In this document: positions 1 to 9,769 of the stretch, piece by piece
Numbering within the stretch: the first letter of the stretch is position 1
Layout of the letters: each line of letters starts with the position of its first letter
Source of the DNA: Flaveria trinervia
Taxonomy: Eukaryota; Streptophyta; Magnoliopsida; Asterales; Asteraceae
Direction of reading: 5' to 3'
Assembly: GCA_025506515.1 (NCBI GenBank)
Contig: CM046453.1
Location: 34,855,851 to 34,919,850 of the forward strand
DNA: 64,000 nt
The notes under the pieces: generated by a model
Database searches by the model: none
Told to the model about the DNA's origin: nothing
Seen by the model: the letters and a program-made list of their open reading frames with translations, nothing else
Made by a program: the position numbers and the translations under genes

Positions 1-125
1 CTTTCTCAGATGAGATACATGGAATGTTGGATGAATTCCACTTAACTCTTCTGGTAACTCCAGCCTATAGGCCACGTCTCCTACTCGAGCAATAATTCAG
101 AAAGGCCCTATGTATCTCGGTTGAA
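1..125 (-). pseudogene. pol: Integrase C-terminal tail remnant of element A
   Basis: On the minus strand this matches the C-terminal integrase region of element E that encodes the PRYIGPF and VAYRLEL stretch and the segment before the HVSHLRKC motif. It is joined directly to RNase H sequence near position 120, so the rest of RNase H and the catalytic core of integrase are missing. Only the tail that normally follows the core is left, so no integrase activity can remain. Confidence 0.8.
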
Positions 126-1063
126 TATGGTGCACTTCATCCCGTATATCTGCCTCCATATCTCTAACGCAACGACCACGACCGCTAGTTCCAAGTCGAG
201 AGTGGGATAATTGACCTCATTACCTTTCAACTGTTGGTATGCATAGGCTATAACCTTTCCTCTCTGCCAACACACATCCCATCCCCGAGTAGGAAGCATC
301 GAAATAAACCACCAAATCTTCGCTTCCACCTTTGTCGGGTCCACCATAATCCCATCGGGATTCACCACGTGACCCAAGAATTGAGCCTCGCGCAACCAGA
401 ATGCGCACTTGGAGAATTTAGCATACAACTTCTCCCTTCTCAACGTCTCCAACACCTCCCCAATGTGATGGGCATGCTCATTCTTGCTCTTCGAATAAAT
501 CAGGATATCAACAATAAACACAATCACTGATTTATCCAACATCGACCGACACACTCGATTCATCAAATCCATAAAAGCAGTTGGTGCATTGGTAAAACCA
601 AAAGACATAACAAGAAACTCGTATTGCCCATAGCGTGTGCGAAAAGCTGTTTTAGGAATATCTTGCTCCTTCACCTTTAGCTGATGGTTACTAGATCGAA
701 GGTCTATCCTCGAGAACCAACTGTACCTTGGAGATGATCGAACAATCGTCAATTCTCGGTAAGGGTACTGATTCTTCATTGTCAGCTTATTCAACTCTGG
801 TAGTCTATTCACATTCTCATACTACCGTCTTTCTTCTTTACGAACAAGACCGGAGCACCCCAAGGAGAGATACTCGGTCTAATGAACCCTTTGTCTAGCA
901 ACTCCTGTAGTTGCTCCATCAGTTCTTTCATCTCACTCAGAGCCAACCGATATGGTGCCTTAGCAACAGGTTGGGCACATGGTATCAGATCAATCTGAAA
1001 CTCGATCTCGCGTCCGGTGTCAGTCCTGGTATATTCTGGGAACACCTTTGGGAAGCCACACAC
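108..1063 (-). pseudogene. pol: Reverse transcriptase and start of RNase H, element A
   Basis: RT copies the element RNA into cDNA. Visible motifs are the N-terminal linker with WGAPVLFVKKKDGSMRM, then RIDLRS, YHQLKVKE-like and MSFGFTNAPTAF, and the FLGHVV block. The catalytic box reads FIVD where the family has FIDD, so the first of the paired aspartates is valine. A deletion joins the end of the RT connection region (DPTKVEA) to the RNase H start (GKVIAYA), removing roughly 70 residues. A frame change near 809 separates the N-terminal part from the rest. RNase H stops after about 40 residues at the junction with integrase-tail sequence. Confidence 0.9.
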
Positions 1064-1620
1064 AACCTATACATTAGACAATTGTGGTGTTCGCATATCC
1101 AGATCCTTCACGTAGGCCAAGTAGGCACTACACCCATGTCTTATGCATCTTCCTGCCACCGCCATCGAAATCACCTCCGGGGTAGTCGTAACTCAATCAC
1201 TGTAAACTGTTACCGAACTCTCGTCAGGCGCTATCAACCGAATCATTTTCTTACGACACATGATATTCATCTCGTACTCCGCCAACCAATCCGCTCCAAG
1301 AACTACGTCGAAACCACCTAAGGTCATCACGAATGGTCTAACGAGAAACTTATGACCTTCTAATTCAATGTCACAGCCTTCTATCATCTAATAAAGCCTG
1401 GTAGACTTACCTATATCAGTTTCTACATCAAAGGGCACATCTACACTCCTACTACTAACACGCAGTTTAGCACAGAAAGCAGTAGAAATAAAACTTTTAC
1501 TAGCACCAGAATCGAATAACACAGAGGCTAAGGTTTGGTTTACTAGAAACGTACCTGACATAACATTGAGGTTCGTCCTAGCCTCCTCCGGCATCAACGT
1601 GAACGCTCCGGCACTCGCCC
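1064..1620 (-). pseudogene. pol: Retroviral-type aspartic protease, element A
   Basis: The catalytic motif LFDSGASKSFIS (D-S-G) is intact. Downstream is the second protease signature GFDVVLGADWL. This enzyme would process the Gag-Pol polyprotein inside the particle. A stop after GKSTRLY splits the domain into two pieces (about 1388-1620 and 1193-1387), and further lesions separate it from RT. The homologous protease is also present in copies B, C and E. Confidence 0.85.
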
Positions 1621-2860
1621 TCTGCCCTTCTCCTCCAACTTCTTGCTCCCGAACCTTCGCCCTCAGCTTCTTGTAGTCCCTTCTCATGTGGCCATTCTCT
1701 CCACAGTTGTACACCTTACAACCCCTCATTCTCTCACCACGTGGACAGTCTTCCCGCACTTGAAGCATATGTTTGACCCCTATTTGTATTCTCCCGAATG
1801 CTCTTCCCACATTACCACATCTCCTCAACCCTGCACCAGATGTGACCACATGTCGGTCACCCATCCGTGCACGCTTATTATTTGTCAGCACACCACCCAA
1901 TCCAATCCTCTTCCCATTCCAGTTCCGGTTGCCACCACCTTCTTACTACTCCCTTCAGCCACTACCACAGTCCTTTCATCATATAACCTCCCTGCCAAGT
2001 CAGTTGCAGACCTAAACGTGCTCGTCGGGCAATGATTATATGCCTATGGACATCCGCCGGCAAGCCCTGTATATGCCTCTTGATCTTTCATGACAAGGGT
2101 GTCACTTGATCTGGCACCAGAAGTTTCATCTCGTTGAACTTGGTGGTGTATTGTTGATGGGTCGTAGTCCCCGCCTCTTGTTGTTAGAACTCTCTCAATT
2201 TTGTCCATCTCACGGTGAGGACAGAACTCCTCAATCACCAACCTTTTCAGCTCTGCCCACTTCATCCTTCCTATCACCCGACTACCCTCGACTTGGACGA
2301 TATTGTCCCACCAGCACAGAGCCAAATCCACAAATGAGTGAGCAGCAAACTTCACCTTTTGATCTTCCTTGCACTCGCTAATGTCAAGTACCTCCTCCAT
2401 CTCTCTCACTCATCGGTGAGCAGCAGCAGCAGTGTCATTCCCATCAAACGTTGTTGGATTGCATCTCATAAATACCCCATAGTTACAGCTTCGTCACCTC
2501 CTACATAGGCTTTTCTTCCTCCTCTTCATCATGAGATAGAATCGTCTCAGTTTTCGGTTGCTCACATCCTCCTGAGGACCTGTTCCTCTCCATTCTCTCT
2601 CCTTCGCATACAGCCTCTATTACTTCAGTCACCATAGATGGAAAGATCGTCTGCATGACCTGATGAACTTCTTCTACAACAACCTCCTTTACATAGGTTC
2701 TCAAATTAGCACTCTCATCGTCGCCCTCCGGATGAGGGGTCTCGGGTTCTTCATGAACCACCTTTTCAACTCTAGGCCTTCCTTTTTTGGGTTGCGGTTC
2801 AGCACCACGTCCACCACGACCTCCATCCCTCGAAGCTTTAGATTATCTACCACTGGCCAT
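1621..2860 (-). pseudogene. gag: Gag, element A
   Basis: The predicted start is the ATG at 2858-2860 on the minus strand (MASGR), which matches the MAGGRS start of element E. Codon 6 is a stop. Next come an acidic and Glu/Lys-rich N-terminus, a helical capsid-like segment with the CWWDN motif typical of plant gypsy Gag, and the zinc-knuckle region (about 1680-1850). Several knuckle cysteines are lost: the last knuckle reads YNCGENGHMRRDY with both outer cysteines replaced. Several frame changes break the ORF. Confidence 0.8.
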
Positions 2861-3199
2861 CCCCTAACACAAACACTAAAAGATTCAAACACCAACACGG
2901 TCGTTCAAGGGAACAACATAGTTTATGTCAAGAATAGTAAGTCTCTAATTATAGTGGCCAGTTGTGATTAGCCACTTACTTTACTCTTCATACCCTAAGC
3001 ATTACCTATCTTGACTACATCAGTATCTAAATCTACAAGAAGCATATAACCACATAATATGCTCACGTAATACCGGTTTAACATTATGAAAATACCTGAT
3101 GGCACGCAGCTACTTGGACTGGCATTCCTTCCCTTCCCCTCCCATTTTTAGTTTAAGTTTAGGTTTATTTGAAAATTTACCCGTTTCACTTGAACTTTT

Positions 3200-3211
3200 G
3201 CTCTGATACCA
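3200..3211 (-). other. Primer-binding site, element A
   Basis: On the minus strand this reads TGGTATCAGAGC, the standard complement of the 3' end of plant initiator-Met tRNA. It lies 3 bases inside the LTR end at 3215, which sets the LTR boundary and the direction of the element. The leader between it and gag (2861-3199) is non-coding. Confidence 0.9.
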
Positions 3212-3214
3212 ACT

Positions 3215-4836
3215 TGTAAGGCCCCGTCCCCGGGACAATTACAGCTGGCCAATCATTGCACATAAAACATATAATTACATTAACTTGAAATAAACGTTGC
3301 AGCAGAAACATTAAAAACAACATTTTCATTAAAATGGTTTTGGAAAATAATACAACATTTGTTACACAATTTCATTTGTTGCATTACAATGAAAAACATT
3401 AAACAAAAGAATGCCATCCAAAGAGGCAAGTAGCCACCCCATGCCATCCTCAGTAACTTTACCCGCCAACTGGAAAATGCATAAAAAGTCAGCGTTGCTG
3501 AGTGAGTTCTAGTTTTATAAAAACATTGCATTACCTTCCATTCGTTAAAAAATTTTCATTACTTTCGCAAGTGATCACACATCATACGTACATCAAGGTA
3601 ATCATTATTATCTTCATCATTCGTTCGTTCATTCTGTACATTCGTCAATAAAATCTTCAATCCCATGTGCTTCACCCCACCGTAATGCATTAAATCTTCA
3701 ATGCCATTTCCTCGTACTCATCCATATTTCCTCTTACTCATCCACATTTCCTCTTGCTCTCCGCATTTCCTCTTGCTCATCCATATTTCCTCTTCCTCAT
3801 CCGCATTTCCTCTTGCTCATCTGCATTTCCTCTTACTCATCCGCATTTCCTTCTCATCCGCATTGACTCATACTCATCCGTATTGACTCATACTCATCCG
3901 CATTGACTCATACTCATCCGTATTGACTCATACTATGCCGCATTGACTCACACCTATCAGTATTGACTTATACTCATCCGTATTGACTTTTACTAATCCG
4001 CATTGACTTTTACTCATCCGCATTGACAATCATCCGCATTGACTTTTAGTCATCCGCATTTGTCAGTACTCATCCGCATTTGTTAATGTTCATCCGCATT
4101 TGCCACACTTAAGCAGTTATTCTAAAACCTTGGCGTATGAGCTACTGTTTGGGCGCAGGAGCAGCCTAGGGAACACTTAACATCATAATTTGGTCCCCAA
4201 ACACCATCTATCATGTTCTAAGCCTAAACCTTACATTTTAAGCCATAGAAACATAACCATAACATCATCAAACATGAACATAGTCCAAAATCAAATCACA
4301 CCTACATCATACACACATTCATACACACGGGTATGAAACCCAGTTTTATAAAAACGTACAATCATGCATTTGCAGCACCAAAATCGGTTAAAACAAGTAA
4401 AAGAGGTGGTCTAGAACTCACCTTAGTAGCCTCTTCAGGTAAGACTTCCTTCAAACCCGTTTGCTACAACTTCACACCTAGAACCCACCAAAACACACAC
4501 CCGAACCCACACAAACATACATAAGCACACAACCGAGGATGGAACCAGTTAAGAACACTCAAAAACTTTGAATTCTTACCTTGAATTCGTTTCTTCTTCT
4601 TGTTCTTCTTCAACAATCCGAGAGTTTCAGTTCTTTTTCATCCTCTCCCTCTCTAAAATCCGAGTGATACGAATGTAGAGAGAGGGATGGGTGGCCATGC
4701 CACCTTTTTCACCAACTTTTTAACTTTTTGTTCTTTTGGACACTTTTTACCCCTTCACTTGGGTAAAATACCTTTTACTTCTTTTTCTTCACTTTATTCT
4801 TCTTTCTTTGTCTTTTATAAATAATTGGGTATTACA
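3215..4836 (-). repeat. Ty3/gypsy LTR shared by elements A and B
   Basis: This is a 1622-bp LTR read on the minus strand, from TGTAATACCC at 4836 to GGGGCCTTACA at 3215 (TG...CA ends). The primer-binding site follows directly on the low side. On the high side is a purine-rich stretch plus integrase-tail sequence, which is a normal 3' internal end. The single LTR is therefore the 5' LTR of A and the 3' LTR of B. It belongs to the same family as the E and C LTRs but is shorter, because part of the duplicated module seen in those LTRs is missing. Confidence 0.88.
3695..4110 (-). repeat. Minisatellite in gypsy LTR
   Basis: Degenerate tandem units of about 18-21 bp are built on CATCCGCATTTCCTCTTGCT-like and CATCCGCATTGACTCATACT-like sequence, with around 20 copies. 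The same array on the opposite strand sits in both LTRs of element E. Short ORFs across it are products of the repeat and not genes. Confidence 0.85.
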
Positions 4837-5190
4837 AGTCACGCCCTTATATAGGTTTCGTCCTCGAAACTTGTTATTCCTCAAACAATCAAGGTAATGT
4901 TGTCTATTTCTTCCACCGTCTCCCACGTAGACTCAGATCCCTTCTTGTGAGTCCACCGTACACGTACTAAGGAACCACTTTATTTCTTAACCTCTTCTCT
5001 TTATGATCAATGATCACCACTGGTTGCTCCACTTAATCGAGCCGTTCATCTACCTTGATATCCTCTAGTGGTACCATCATATTTTCGTCTGCTAAACACT
5101 TTCTCTCGATGGATACATGGAATGTCGGATGAATTCCACTTAACTCTTCTTGTAACTCCAACCTATAGGCCACCTCTCCTACTTGAGCAA
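4837..5190 (-). pseudogene. pol: Integrase tail, 3' untranslated end and polypurine region, element B
   Basis: On the minus strand this matches element E 47830-48187: integrase C-terminal tail, chromodomain-like segment, then the sequence next to the LTR (ATATAAGGGCGTGACT at about 4837-4852). The polypurine tract is degenerate compared with AAGGGGGTGGAC in E. At about 5190 the tail joins RT sequence directly, which marks a large internal deletion. Confidence 0.78.
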
Positions 5191-5860
5191 TAATTCACCT
5201 TTGTCGGGTCCACCATAATCCCACCGGGATTCACCACGTGACCCAAGAATTGAACTTTGTGTAACCAGAATGAGCACTTGGAGAATTTAGCATACAACTT
5301 CTCCCTTCTCAACGTCCCCAACACCTCCCGAAGATAATAGACATGCTCATTCTCGCTCTTTGAATAAATCAAGATAACATCAATAAACACAATCATTGAT
5401 TTATCCAACATCAGCTGACACACTCGGTTCATCAAATCCATAAAAGCAACTAGTGCATTGGTCAAACCAAATAACATACAACAAACTCGTAATGTCCATA
5501 CCGCGTGCGAAAAGTTGAATATCTTGCTCCTTCACCTTCAGCTGATGGTAACCAGATCGAAGGTCTATCCTTGAGAACCAACTGCCACCTTGGAGCTGAT
5601 CGAACAAATCATCAATTCTCGGTAAAGGATGCCGATTCTTCACTGTCAGCTTATTCAACTCACGGTAGTCTATTCACATTCTCATACTATCATCTTTCTT
5701 CTTTACGAAGAAGACCAGAGCACCCCAATGAGAGATACTCGGTCTAATGAGCCCTTTGTCTCGCAACTCCTACAGTTGCTCCATCAATTCCTTCATCTTT
5801 GTCAGAGCCAACCGATACGGTGCCTTAGCAACAGGTTGGGCACCTGGTATCAGATCAATC
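5163..5860 (-). pseudogene. pol: Reverse transcriptase, element B
   Basis: RT motifs RIDDLFDQLQGGSWFSRIDLRSGYHQLKVKE and TNALVAFMDLMNRV-like sequence are visible in two frames. The catalytic box reads FIDV instead of FIDD, so here the second aspartate is valine; copy A lost the first. The frame is shifted within the stretch before the catalytic box. The domain ends at DPTKV, where it is fused to the integrase tail. Confidence 0.88.
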
Positions 5861-6470
5861 TAAAACTCGATCCCGCGGTCTGGTGTCACTCCTGGTAAAT
5901 CTTCTGGGAACACCTTTGGGAAGCGACACACAACCTGTACATCAGAGAATTGTGGTGTTGGCATATCCATATCCTTCATGTAGGCCAAGTAGGCACTACA
6001 TCCATGTCTCATGCACTTTCCTGCAACCGCCATCGTAATCACTTCCAGGGTAGTCGTAACTCGATCACTGTAAACTGTCACCGAACTCCCATCAGGCGCT
6101 GTCAACCAAATCATCTTCTTGTGACACACGATATTCGCCTCGTAGTCCGCCAACCAATCTGTTCCAAGAACTACGTTGAACCACGTAAGTTCATCACGAA
6201 TGGTCTAACAGGAAACTTATGACCTTCTATACCAATGTCAGAGCCTTCTATCATCTCAGAAATCCTAGTAGACTTACCTTTGGTAGTTTCTACATCAAAG
6301 GGCGCATCTACACCCCAACTACTAACAGGCAGCTTAGCACGGAAAGCATTAGAAATAAAACTTTTACTAGTACCATAATCGAATAACACAGAGGCTAAAG
6401 TTTGGTTTACTAGAAACATACCTCACACAACATCAGGATCCGTCCTAGCGTCATCGTGAATGCTCTAGCA
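5860..6470 (-). pseudogene. pol: Aspartic protease, element B
   Basis: Homologous to the A protease. The active site reads LFDYGTSKSFIS, so the catalytic D-S-G has become D-Y-G. The conserved MIEG and GHKFPVRPFVM stretch follows. A frame change near 6170 precedes the MADYEANIVCHKKMIWL segment and the protease-RT linker ending in VCRFPKVFPEDLPGVTPD. Confidence 0.82.
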
Positions 6471-6905
6471 CTCGCCCTCTACCCTTCCCCTCCAACCTTT
6501 TCGCTCCCAAACCTTCGGCCCTCAGCTTCTTGCAGTCCCTGCTCACGTGGCCATTCTCTCCATAGTTGTAACACCTTACAACCCCGCATTCTCTCCCCAC
6601 GTGGCCAGGCTTCCCGCACTTAAAGCAGATGTTTGACCCCCATTTGCATTCTCCCGAATGCGCCTTCTCACATTTACCACATCTACTCAACCCTGCACCA
6701 GATGTGACCATACGTCGGTCACCCATCTGCGCATGCTTATTGTTTGACAGGACACCACCTCGTCCAATCCTCTTCCCATTCCAGTTCCGGTCGCCACCAC
6801 TTTTCTTACTCCCCTCAGCCACCACCATAGTCCTTTCATCATACAACCTCCTCGCCAAGTCAACTACCGACCTAAACGTGCTTGGTCGGGCAACGATCAT
6901 ATGCC
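6471..6905 (-). pseudogene. gag: Gag zinc-knuckle end, element B
   Basis: Only the C-terminal part of Gag remains. Three successive knuckles can be read: a short CGKCEKAHSGEC type, an intact CFKCGKPGHVGREC, and a third damaged CYNYGENGHVSRDC (second Cys changed to Tyr). The sequence follows copies A and C up to about 6905, then changes abruptly to copia LTR sequence. Confidence 0.8.
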
Positions 6906-7416
6906 TTCTTGTATTGAAAACACACATTAGAAAGAGTGTGAAATGATGTATATAAAATAGTCACTTGCACACTCTTTCTAATTTGTGTTTTCAAGACAAA
7001 ATAAAATGATCCCATTGGACCATTGGGAGGCCGAAAATTAGCCTTCTAGAAGGGGTTTTCCTACCCAAAGTTTAAAAAACACACATTAAAAGGTCATGTA
7101 CATTATTTAAATTAAACCCTTTTAATTTAAATGACTCTTTCATTTTATTATTTAATGTTACTTAAACCTATTTAAATAACAATACAAATAATAAAATTCA
7201 TCAACAAAATATCCTTATAATTTGTTCCACTACAAATGCAATATATAGAAAACCTATTTTCTAAATTTGGTGTGATTATTTAATTGCATGATCATATCAT
7301 CAATTAAATAATTGTTTGTGTTTACAAAGCTTGTTATGGGTATAACCCGACTTGGATCATAACGTACTAACCGCATCAATATTCTACATGTCTTGGCATA
7401 TAGAATCCAACAAAAC
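6906..7416 (-). repeat. Truncated copia LTR (K-related family)
   Basis: The high end, ...TAGAATCCAACA at 7416, is the reverse complement of the LTR start TGTTGGATTCTA. The block with TATAACCCGACTTGGATCAT matches the LTRs at 40772-41734, 53022-54162, 55001-56143 and 61969-63108. The low end does not reach a recognisable LTR terminus, so this is a fragment; no TSD was found. Confidence 0.78.
6914..6994. repeat. Near-perfect inverted repeat (hairpin-forming)
   Basis: Two 27-nt arms (6914-6940 and 6968-6994) are reverse complements with one mismatch, separated by a 27-nt A/T-rich loop containing TATATAAAATA. It lies in the truncated copia LTR, close to its junction with gag of element B. Confidence 0.8.
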
Positions 7417-8160
7417 TCACCTAAAACAACACTCGGATAAGGATAGAATCAGTAAAAGTTGATCATAATATAGAAAGTAGTAAAGAACACAGGAAGTAAT
7501 TTTCAAGTTACTTTTATATATTGCTTCTCAACTCAATAAAAAAGACTCTTACAAGCAGTTTGGAATGAGTTACAAAGAGAACCTATATAATACTACCTAC
7601 AATCGGATATACTTTGATACCAGCTGGGATCCTATAACTTAAGCCTATACTACAAGACTATAGTTTAAGGTATCTCGGATAAAGTCTTATCTGAGATTTG
7701 GTAGTCAGGACATGTCCCTGACTTACCTTTGTCACCAACTAAAGTTGGTAACATGTACTATCATAAAAAGGTGAACAGTGGAATAAAGTATGGTCAACTG
7801 CATGGCTCTTGAGAAAACGCCATACAGTATCAGAGGTCTATAGCGGAGTGTCAGAAACCATACTTGTGTCCACTTGTTCATAGCAGTATCTTCCGAAGGT
7901 TAAATGGCTTTAGAAGAGTAAGTACTTTCGAAGCCACTTATACTTCGGAAGAGGCTGCTTCTGCCAAGGCTTGGAGACTTCTTCTTTTCATCAAACTTCG
8001 GAAGAGATCTTCAAATTATTCTTCTAAGACTTGACCTTCGGAAGCATGTTCATTGCTTCGAAAGTAGAGCTTTGTCTTGGAAGTTTATCTTTCATTTTGA
8101 CTTCGGAAGAACTCTACAACCTTCAGAAGTTCCATGCTAAGCTTCGGAAGCCCTTGCATG
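7417..8160 (-). repeat. Probable decayed copia LTR, relative of the H/J family
   Basis: It carries many copies of a CTTCGGAAG-like near-palindrome (about 7890-8150), as do the H and J LTRs. It also has the inverted CACCAACT...AGTTGGT block near 7735, like the one in J near 52315. No clean ends or target duplication are visible, and nothing codes. The assignment rests on shared motifs, not full alignment. Confidence 0.5.
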
Positions 8161-9212
8161 TAGTACCAAAATTGTCTAAGTGAATTGGTTTTGGTTGCAC
8201 CAGCCTTCTTCTTGATCCAACACACGTTTTGGGAGTTCCAATCTCAATCATTGCATCAGAGTCGACATTTAGTACCGGTGGTAGGGTTATTGATAAATAT
8301 AGAAGCTCTCTTACTTCAAACACCGCCGAGTCATTGATTTGCGCACAAATTAGATAAGGTCAACACTAACGGATTTACAAGAGTCTCACATCTATGGCAT
8401 TCTAGTTGAAGATTTAGTAGAGAATTTGGAGAAATTAGAAGATTGTAAGTTTGTTTTAATTTTTAACCTCATGATTTTTTTGACTTACCGATTTATATAT
8501 ATTTCTTATGTGTATATTTGATGATCTGGAGAAAAAGCCACAAAGTATGCTTCATTGAAAATGAAGATTTAATATAATAGAAACAAAGTAACACTTTGGA
8601 TGGGCTTTATTGAAGATGAAGATAAACAAATGAGGCCTTGAAGCTTGGTTTTTTTCTGACATCGTATATTTTGTGATGGTTACTTACTGTATGTTTGTGA
8701 TTGGTAGTTTTTGTGATTAATAATCTAGCACAAATACCATTTTGTGTGATGTTAACTTTTATAGAGTTTGAGTAATGAATATTCAGTGTTTATTTATATA
8801 TGGCTACTACACATACTTGGGTGCCCAAAAACAAAACGTACTATCAGGTGGCACATTTAGAAACAGGCCTCATAACCCCGAACCAGAAGAAGATGATTTG
8901 TATGATAAATGGGTAAAAGATAACAATGACAACCAACCACCTGTAATTGAGAAATAAAATAACAAAACAACAACAGAACTATTAGAAATGGTTGGCCAAA
9001 ATTTTATGGCCCAAATTCTTGAAGCCCAAAAACTTTAGCCTAATAAAACAACATGGTTAACCGCACATAACCATTCAAGACCAACCAAAACCAAACAAAA
9101 CCAACCGTGGTTAACCGAAACTGAATGGTTAAAGATTTCAATTAACTGAAACTATCGGTTTCGGTTTTGTGGCGGTTGAAAACCACACCGAACCGCACCG
9201 TGCACACCCCTA
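8161..9212. other. Unclassified stretch, no recognised gene
   Basis: A/T-rich DNA between two retrotransposon remnants. A 66-codon minus ORF (8123-8323) and a 60-codon plus ORF (8775-8957, with an acidic EPEEDDLYDKW stretch) resemble nothing I can name; they could be decayed coding fragments or chance. The right end has a hAT-like terminus, listed separately. Confidence 0.5.
9060..9212. mobile_element. Possible terminus of a hAT-like DNA transposon
   Basis: The stretch is rich in alternating AACCG and CGGTT words and ends in GTGCACACCCCTA, the inverse of a TAGGGGTGTGCAC-type end often seen in plant hAT elements. It abuts element C sequence at about 9213. I could not find the partner end or an 8-bp duplication, so this stays tentative. 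Confidence 0.35.
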
Positions 9213-9229
9213 ACCGGTACATCCGATAG

Positions 9230-9745
9230 TTATGGTGTTGGCATATGTACATCCTTCACATAGGCCAAGTAGGCACTACATCCATGCCTCATGCACTTTC
9301 CCGCCACCACCATCAAAATCACTTTCGGAATCGTCCTAACTCGATCATTGTAAATTGTCACCGAACTCCCGTCAAGTGCTGTCAGTCTAATCATCTTCTT
9401 GCGACATATGATATTCGCCTTATAGTCCGCCAACCAATCCATTCCGAGGACCACATTGAAACCACCTAAGGTCATCATAGACGGTCTAACAGGAAACTTA
9501 TGACCTTCTAATTCTATCTCACAGCCTTCTATAATCTCAAAAATCCAGGTAGACTTACCTATGGCAGATTTTATACCGAAGGGCTCATCAATACTTCTAC
9601 TACTAACAGGCATCTTAACATAGAAAGTAGCAAAAATAGAACTCCTACTAGCATCTGAATCAAATAATACGAAAGCAAGACTTTGGTTTAATAGAAACGT
9701 ACCTGACACAACATCAGGGTTCGTCCTAGCCTCCTCCTTGGTCAT
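9230..9745 (-). pseudogene. pol: Aspartic protease, element C
   Basis: A 171-codon open stretch covers nearly the whole domain. The active site reads LFDSDASRSSIF, so the catalytic D-S-G is changed to D-S-D. GFNVVLGMDWLADYKANI and the CSAYLAYVKDV linker follow. Being open and full-length but with a mutated active-site loop, it is likely inactive. Confidence 0.85.
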
Positions 9746-9769
9746 CGTGAAAGCCCTAGCACTAGTTTT

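Larger units (their letters stand above)
1..3214 (-). mobile_element. Ty3/gypsy element A, internal region (cut by window edge)
   Basis: Reading on the minus strand, the order is primer-binding site, gag, protease, reverse transcriptase, start of RNase H, integrase C-terminal tail. This PR-RT-RH-INT order is that of Ty3/gypsy. The copy is dead: it has stops, frameshifts and two large pol deletions. Sequence 1-125 matches the integrase tail of element E (about 47800-47930), so A's 3' end lies just outside the window. Its 5' LTR is 3215-4836. The related copy E ends in a chromodomain-like tail, so a Tekay/Del chromovirus is the likely lineage (inference). Confidence 0.9.
4837..6905 (-). mobile_element. 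Ty3/gypsy element B, 5'-truncated internal region
   Basis: This is a second copy of the A family on the minus strand. It runs from within gag (6905) through protease and RT to the integrase tail and polypurine region next to the LTR at 4836. The gag end is cut at 6905, where a copia LTR fragment begins. RNase H and almost all of integrase are deleted. Confidence 0.85.

Noticed and set aside
3200..3211. tRNA gene fragments (also 11313, 25117, 44733)
   Set aside because: Only the 12-13 nt primer-binding match is present, next to LTR ends. There is no cloverleaf.
3695..4110. CRISPR-like array of short regular repeats
   Set aside because: The units are contiguous and degenerate, have no unique spacers, lie inside a plant LTR and recur in the other LTRs of the family. 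It is a minisatellite.
8123..8323. Possible host gene fragment on the minus strand
   Set aside because: Only 66 codons, no recognised motif, no flanking exon signals and located between transposon remnants. Not enough to call a gene.
8775..8957. Possible small acidic protein
   Set aside because: 60 codons with an acidic end but no homologue I recognise. It could be chance in A/T-rich DNA.
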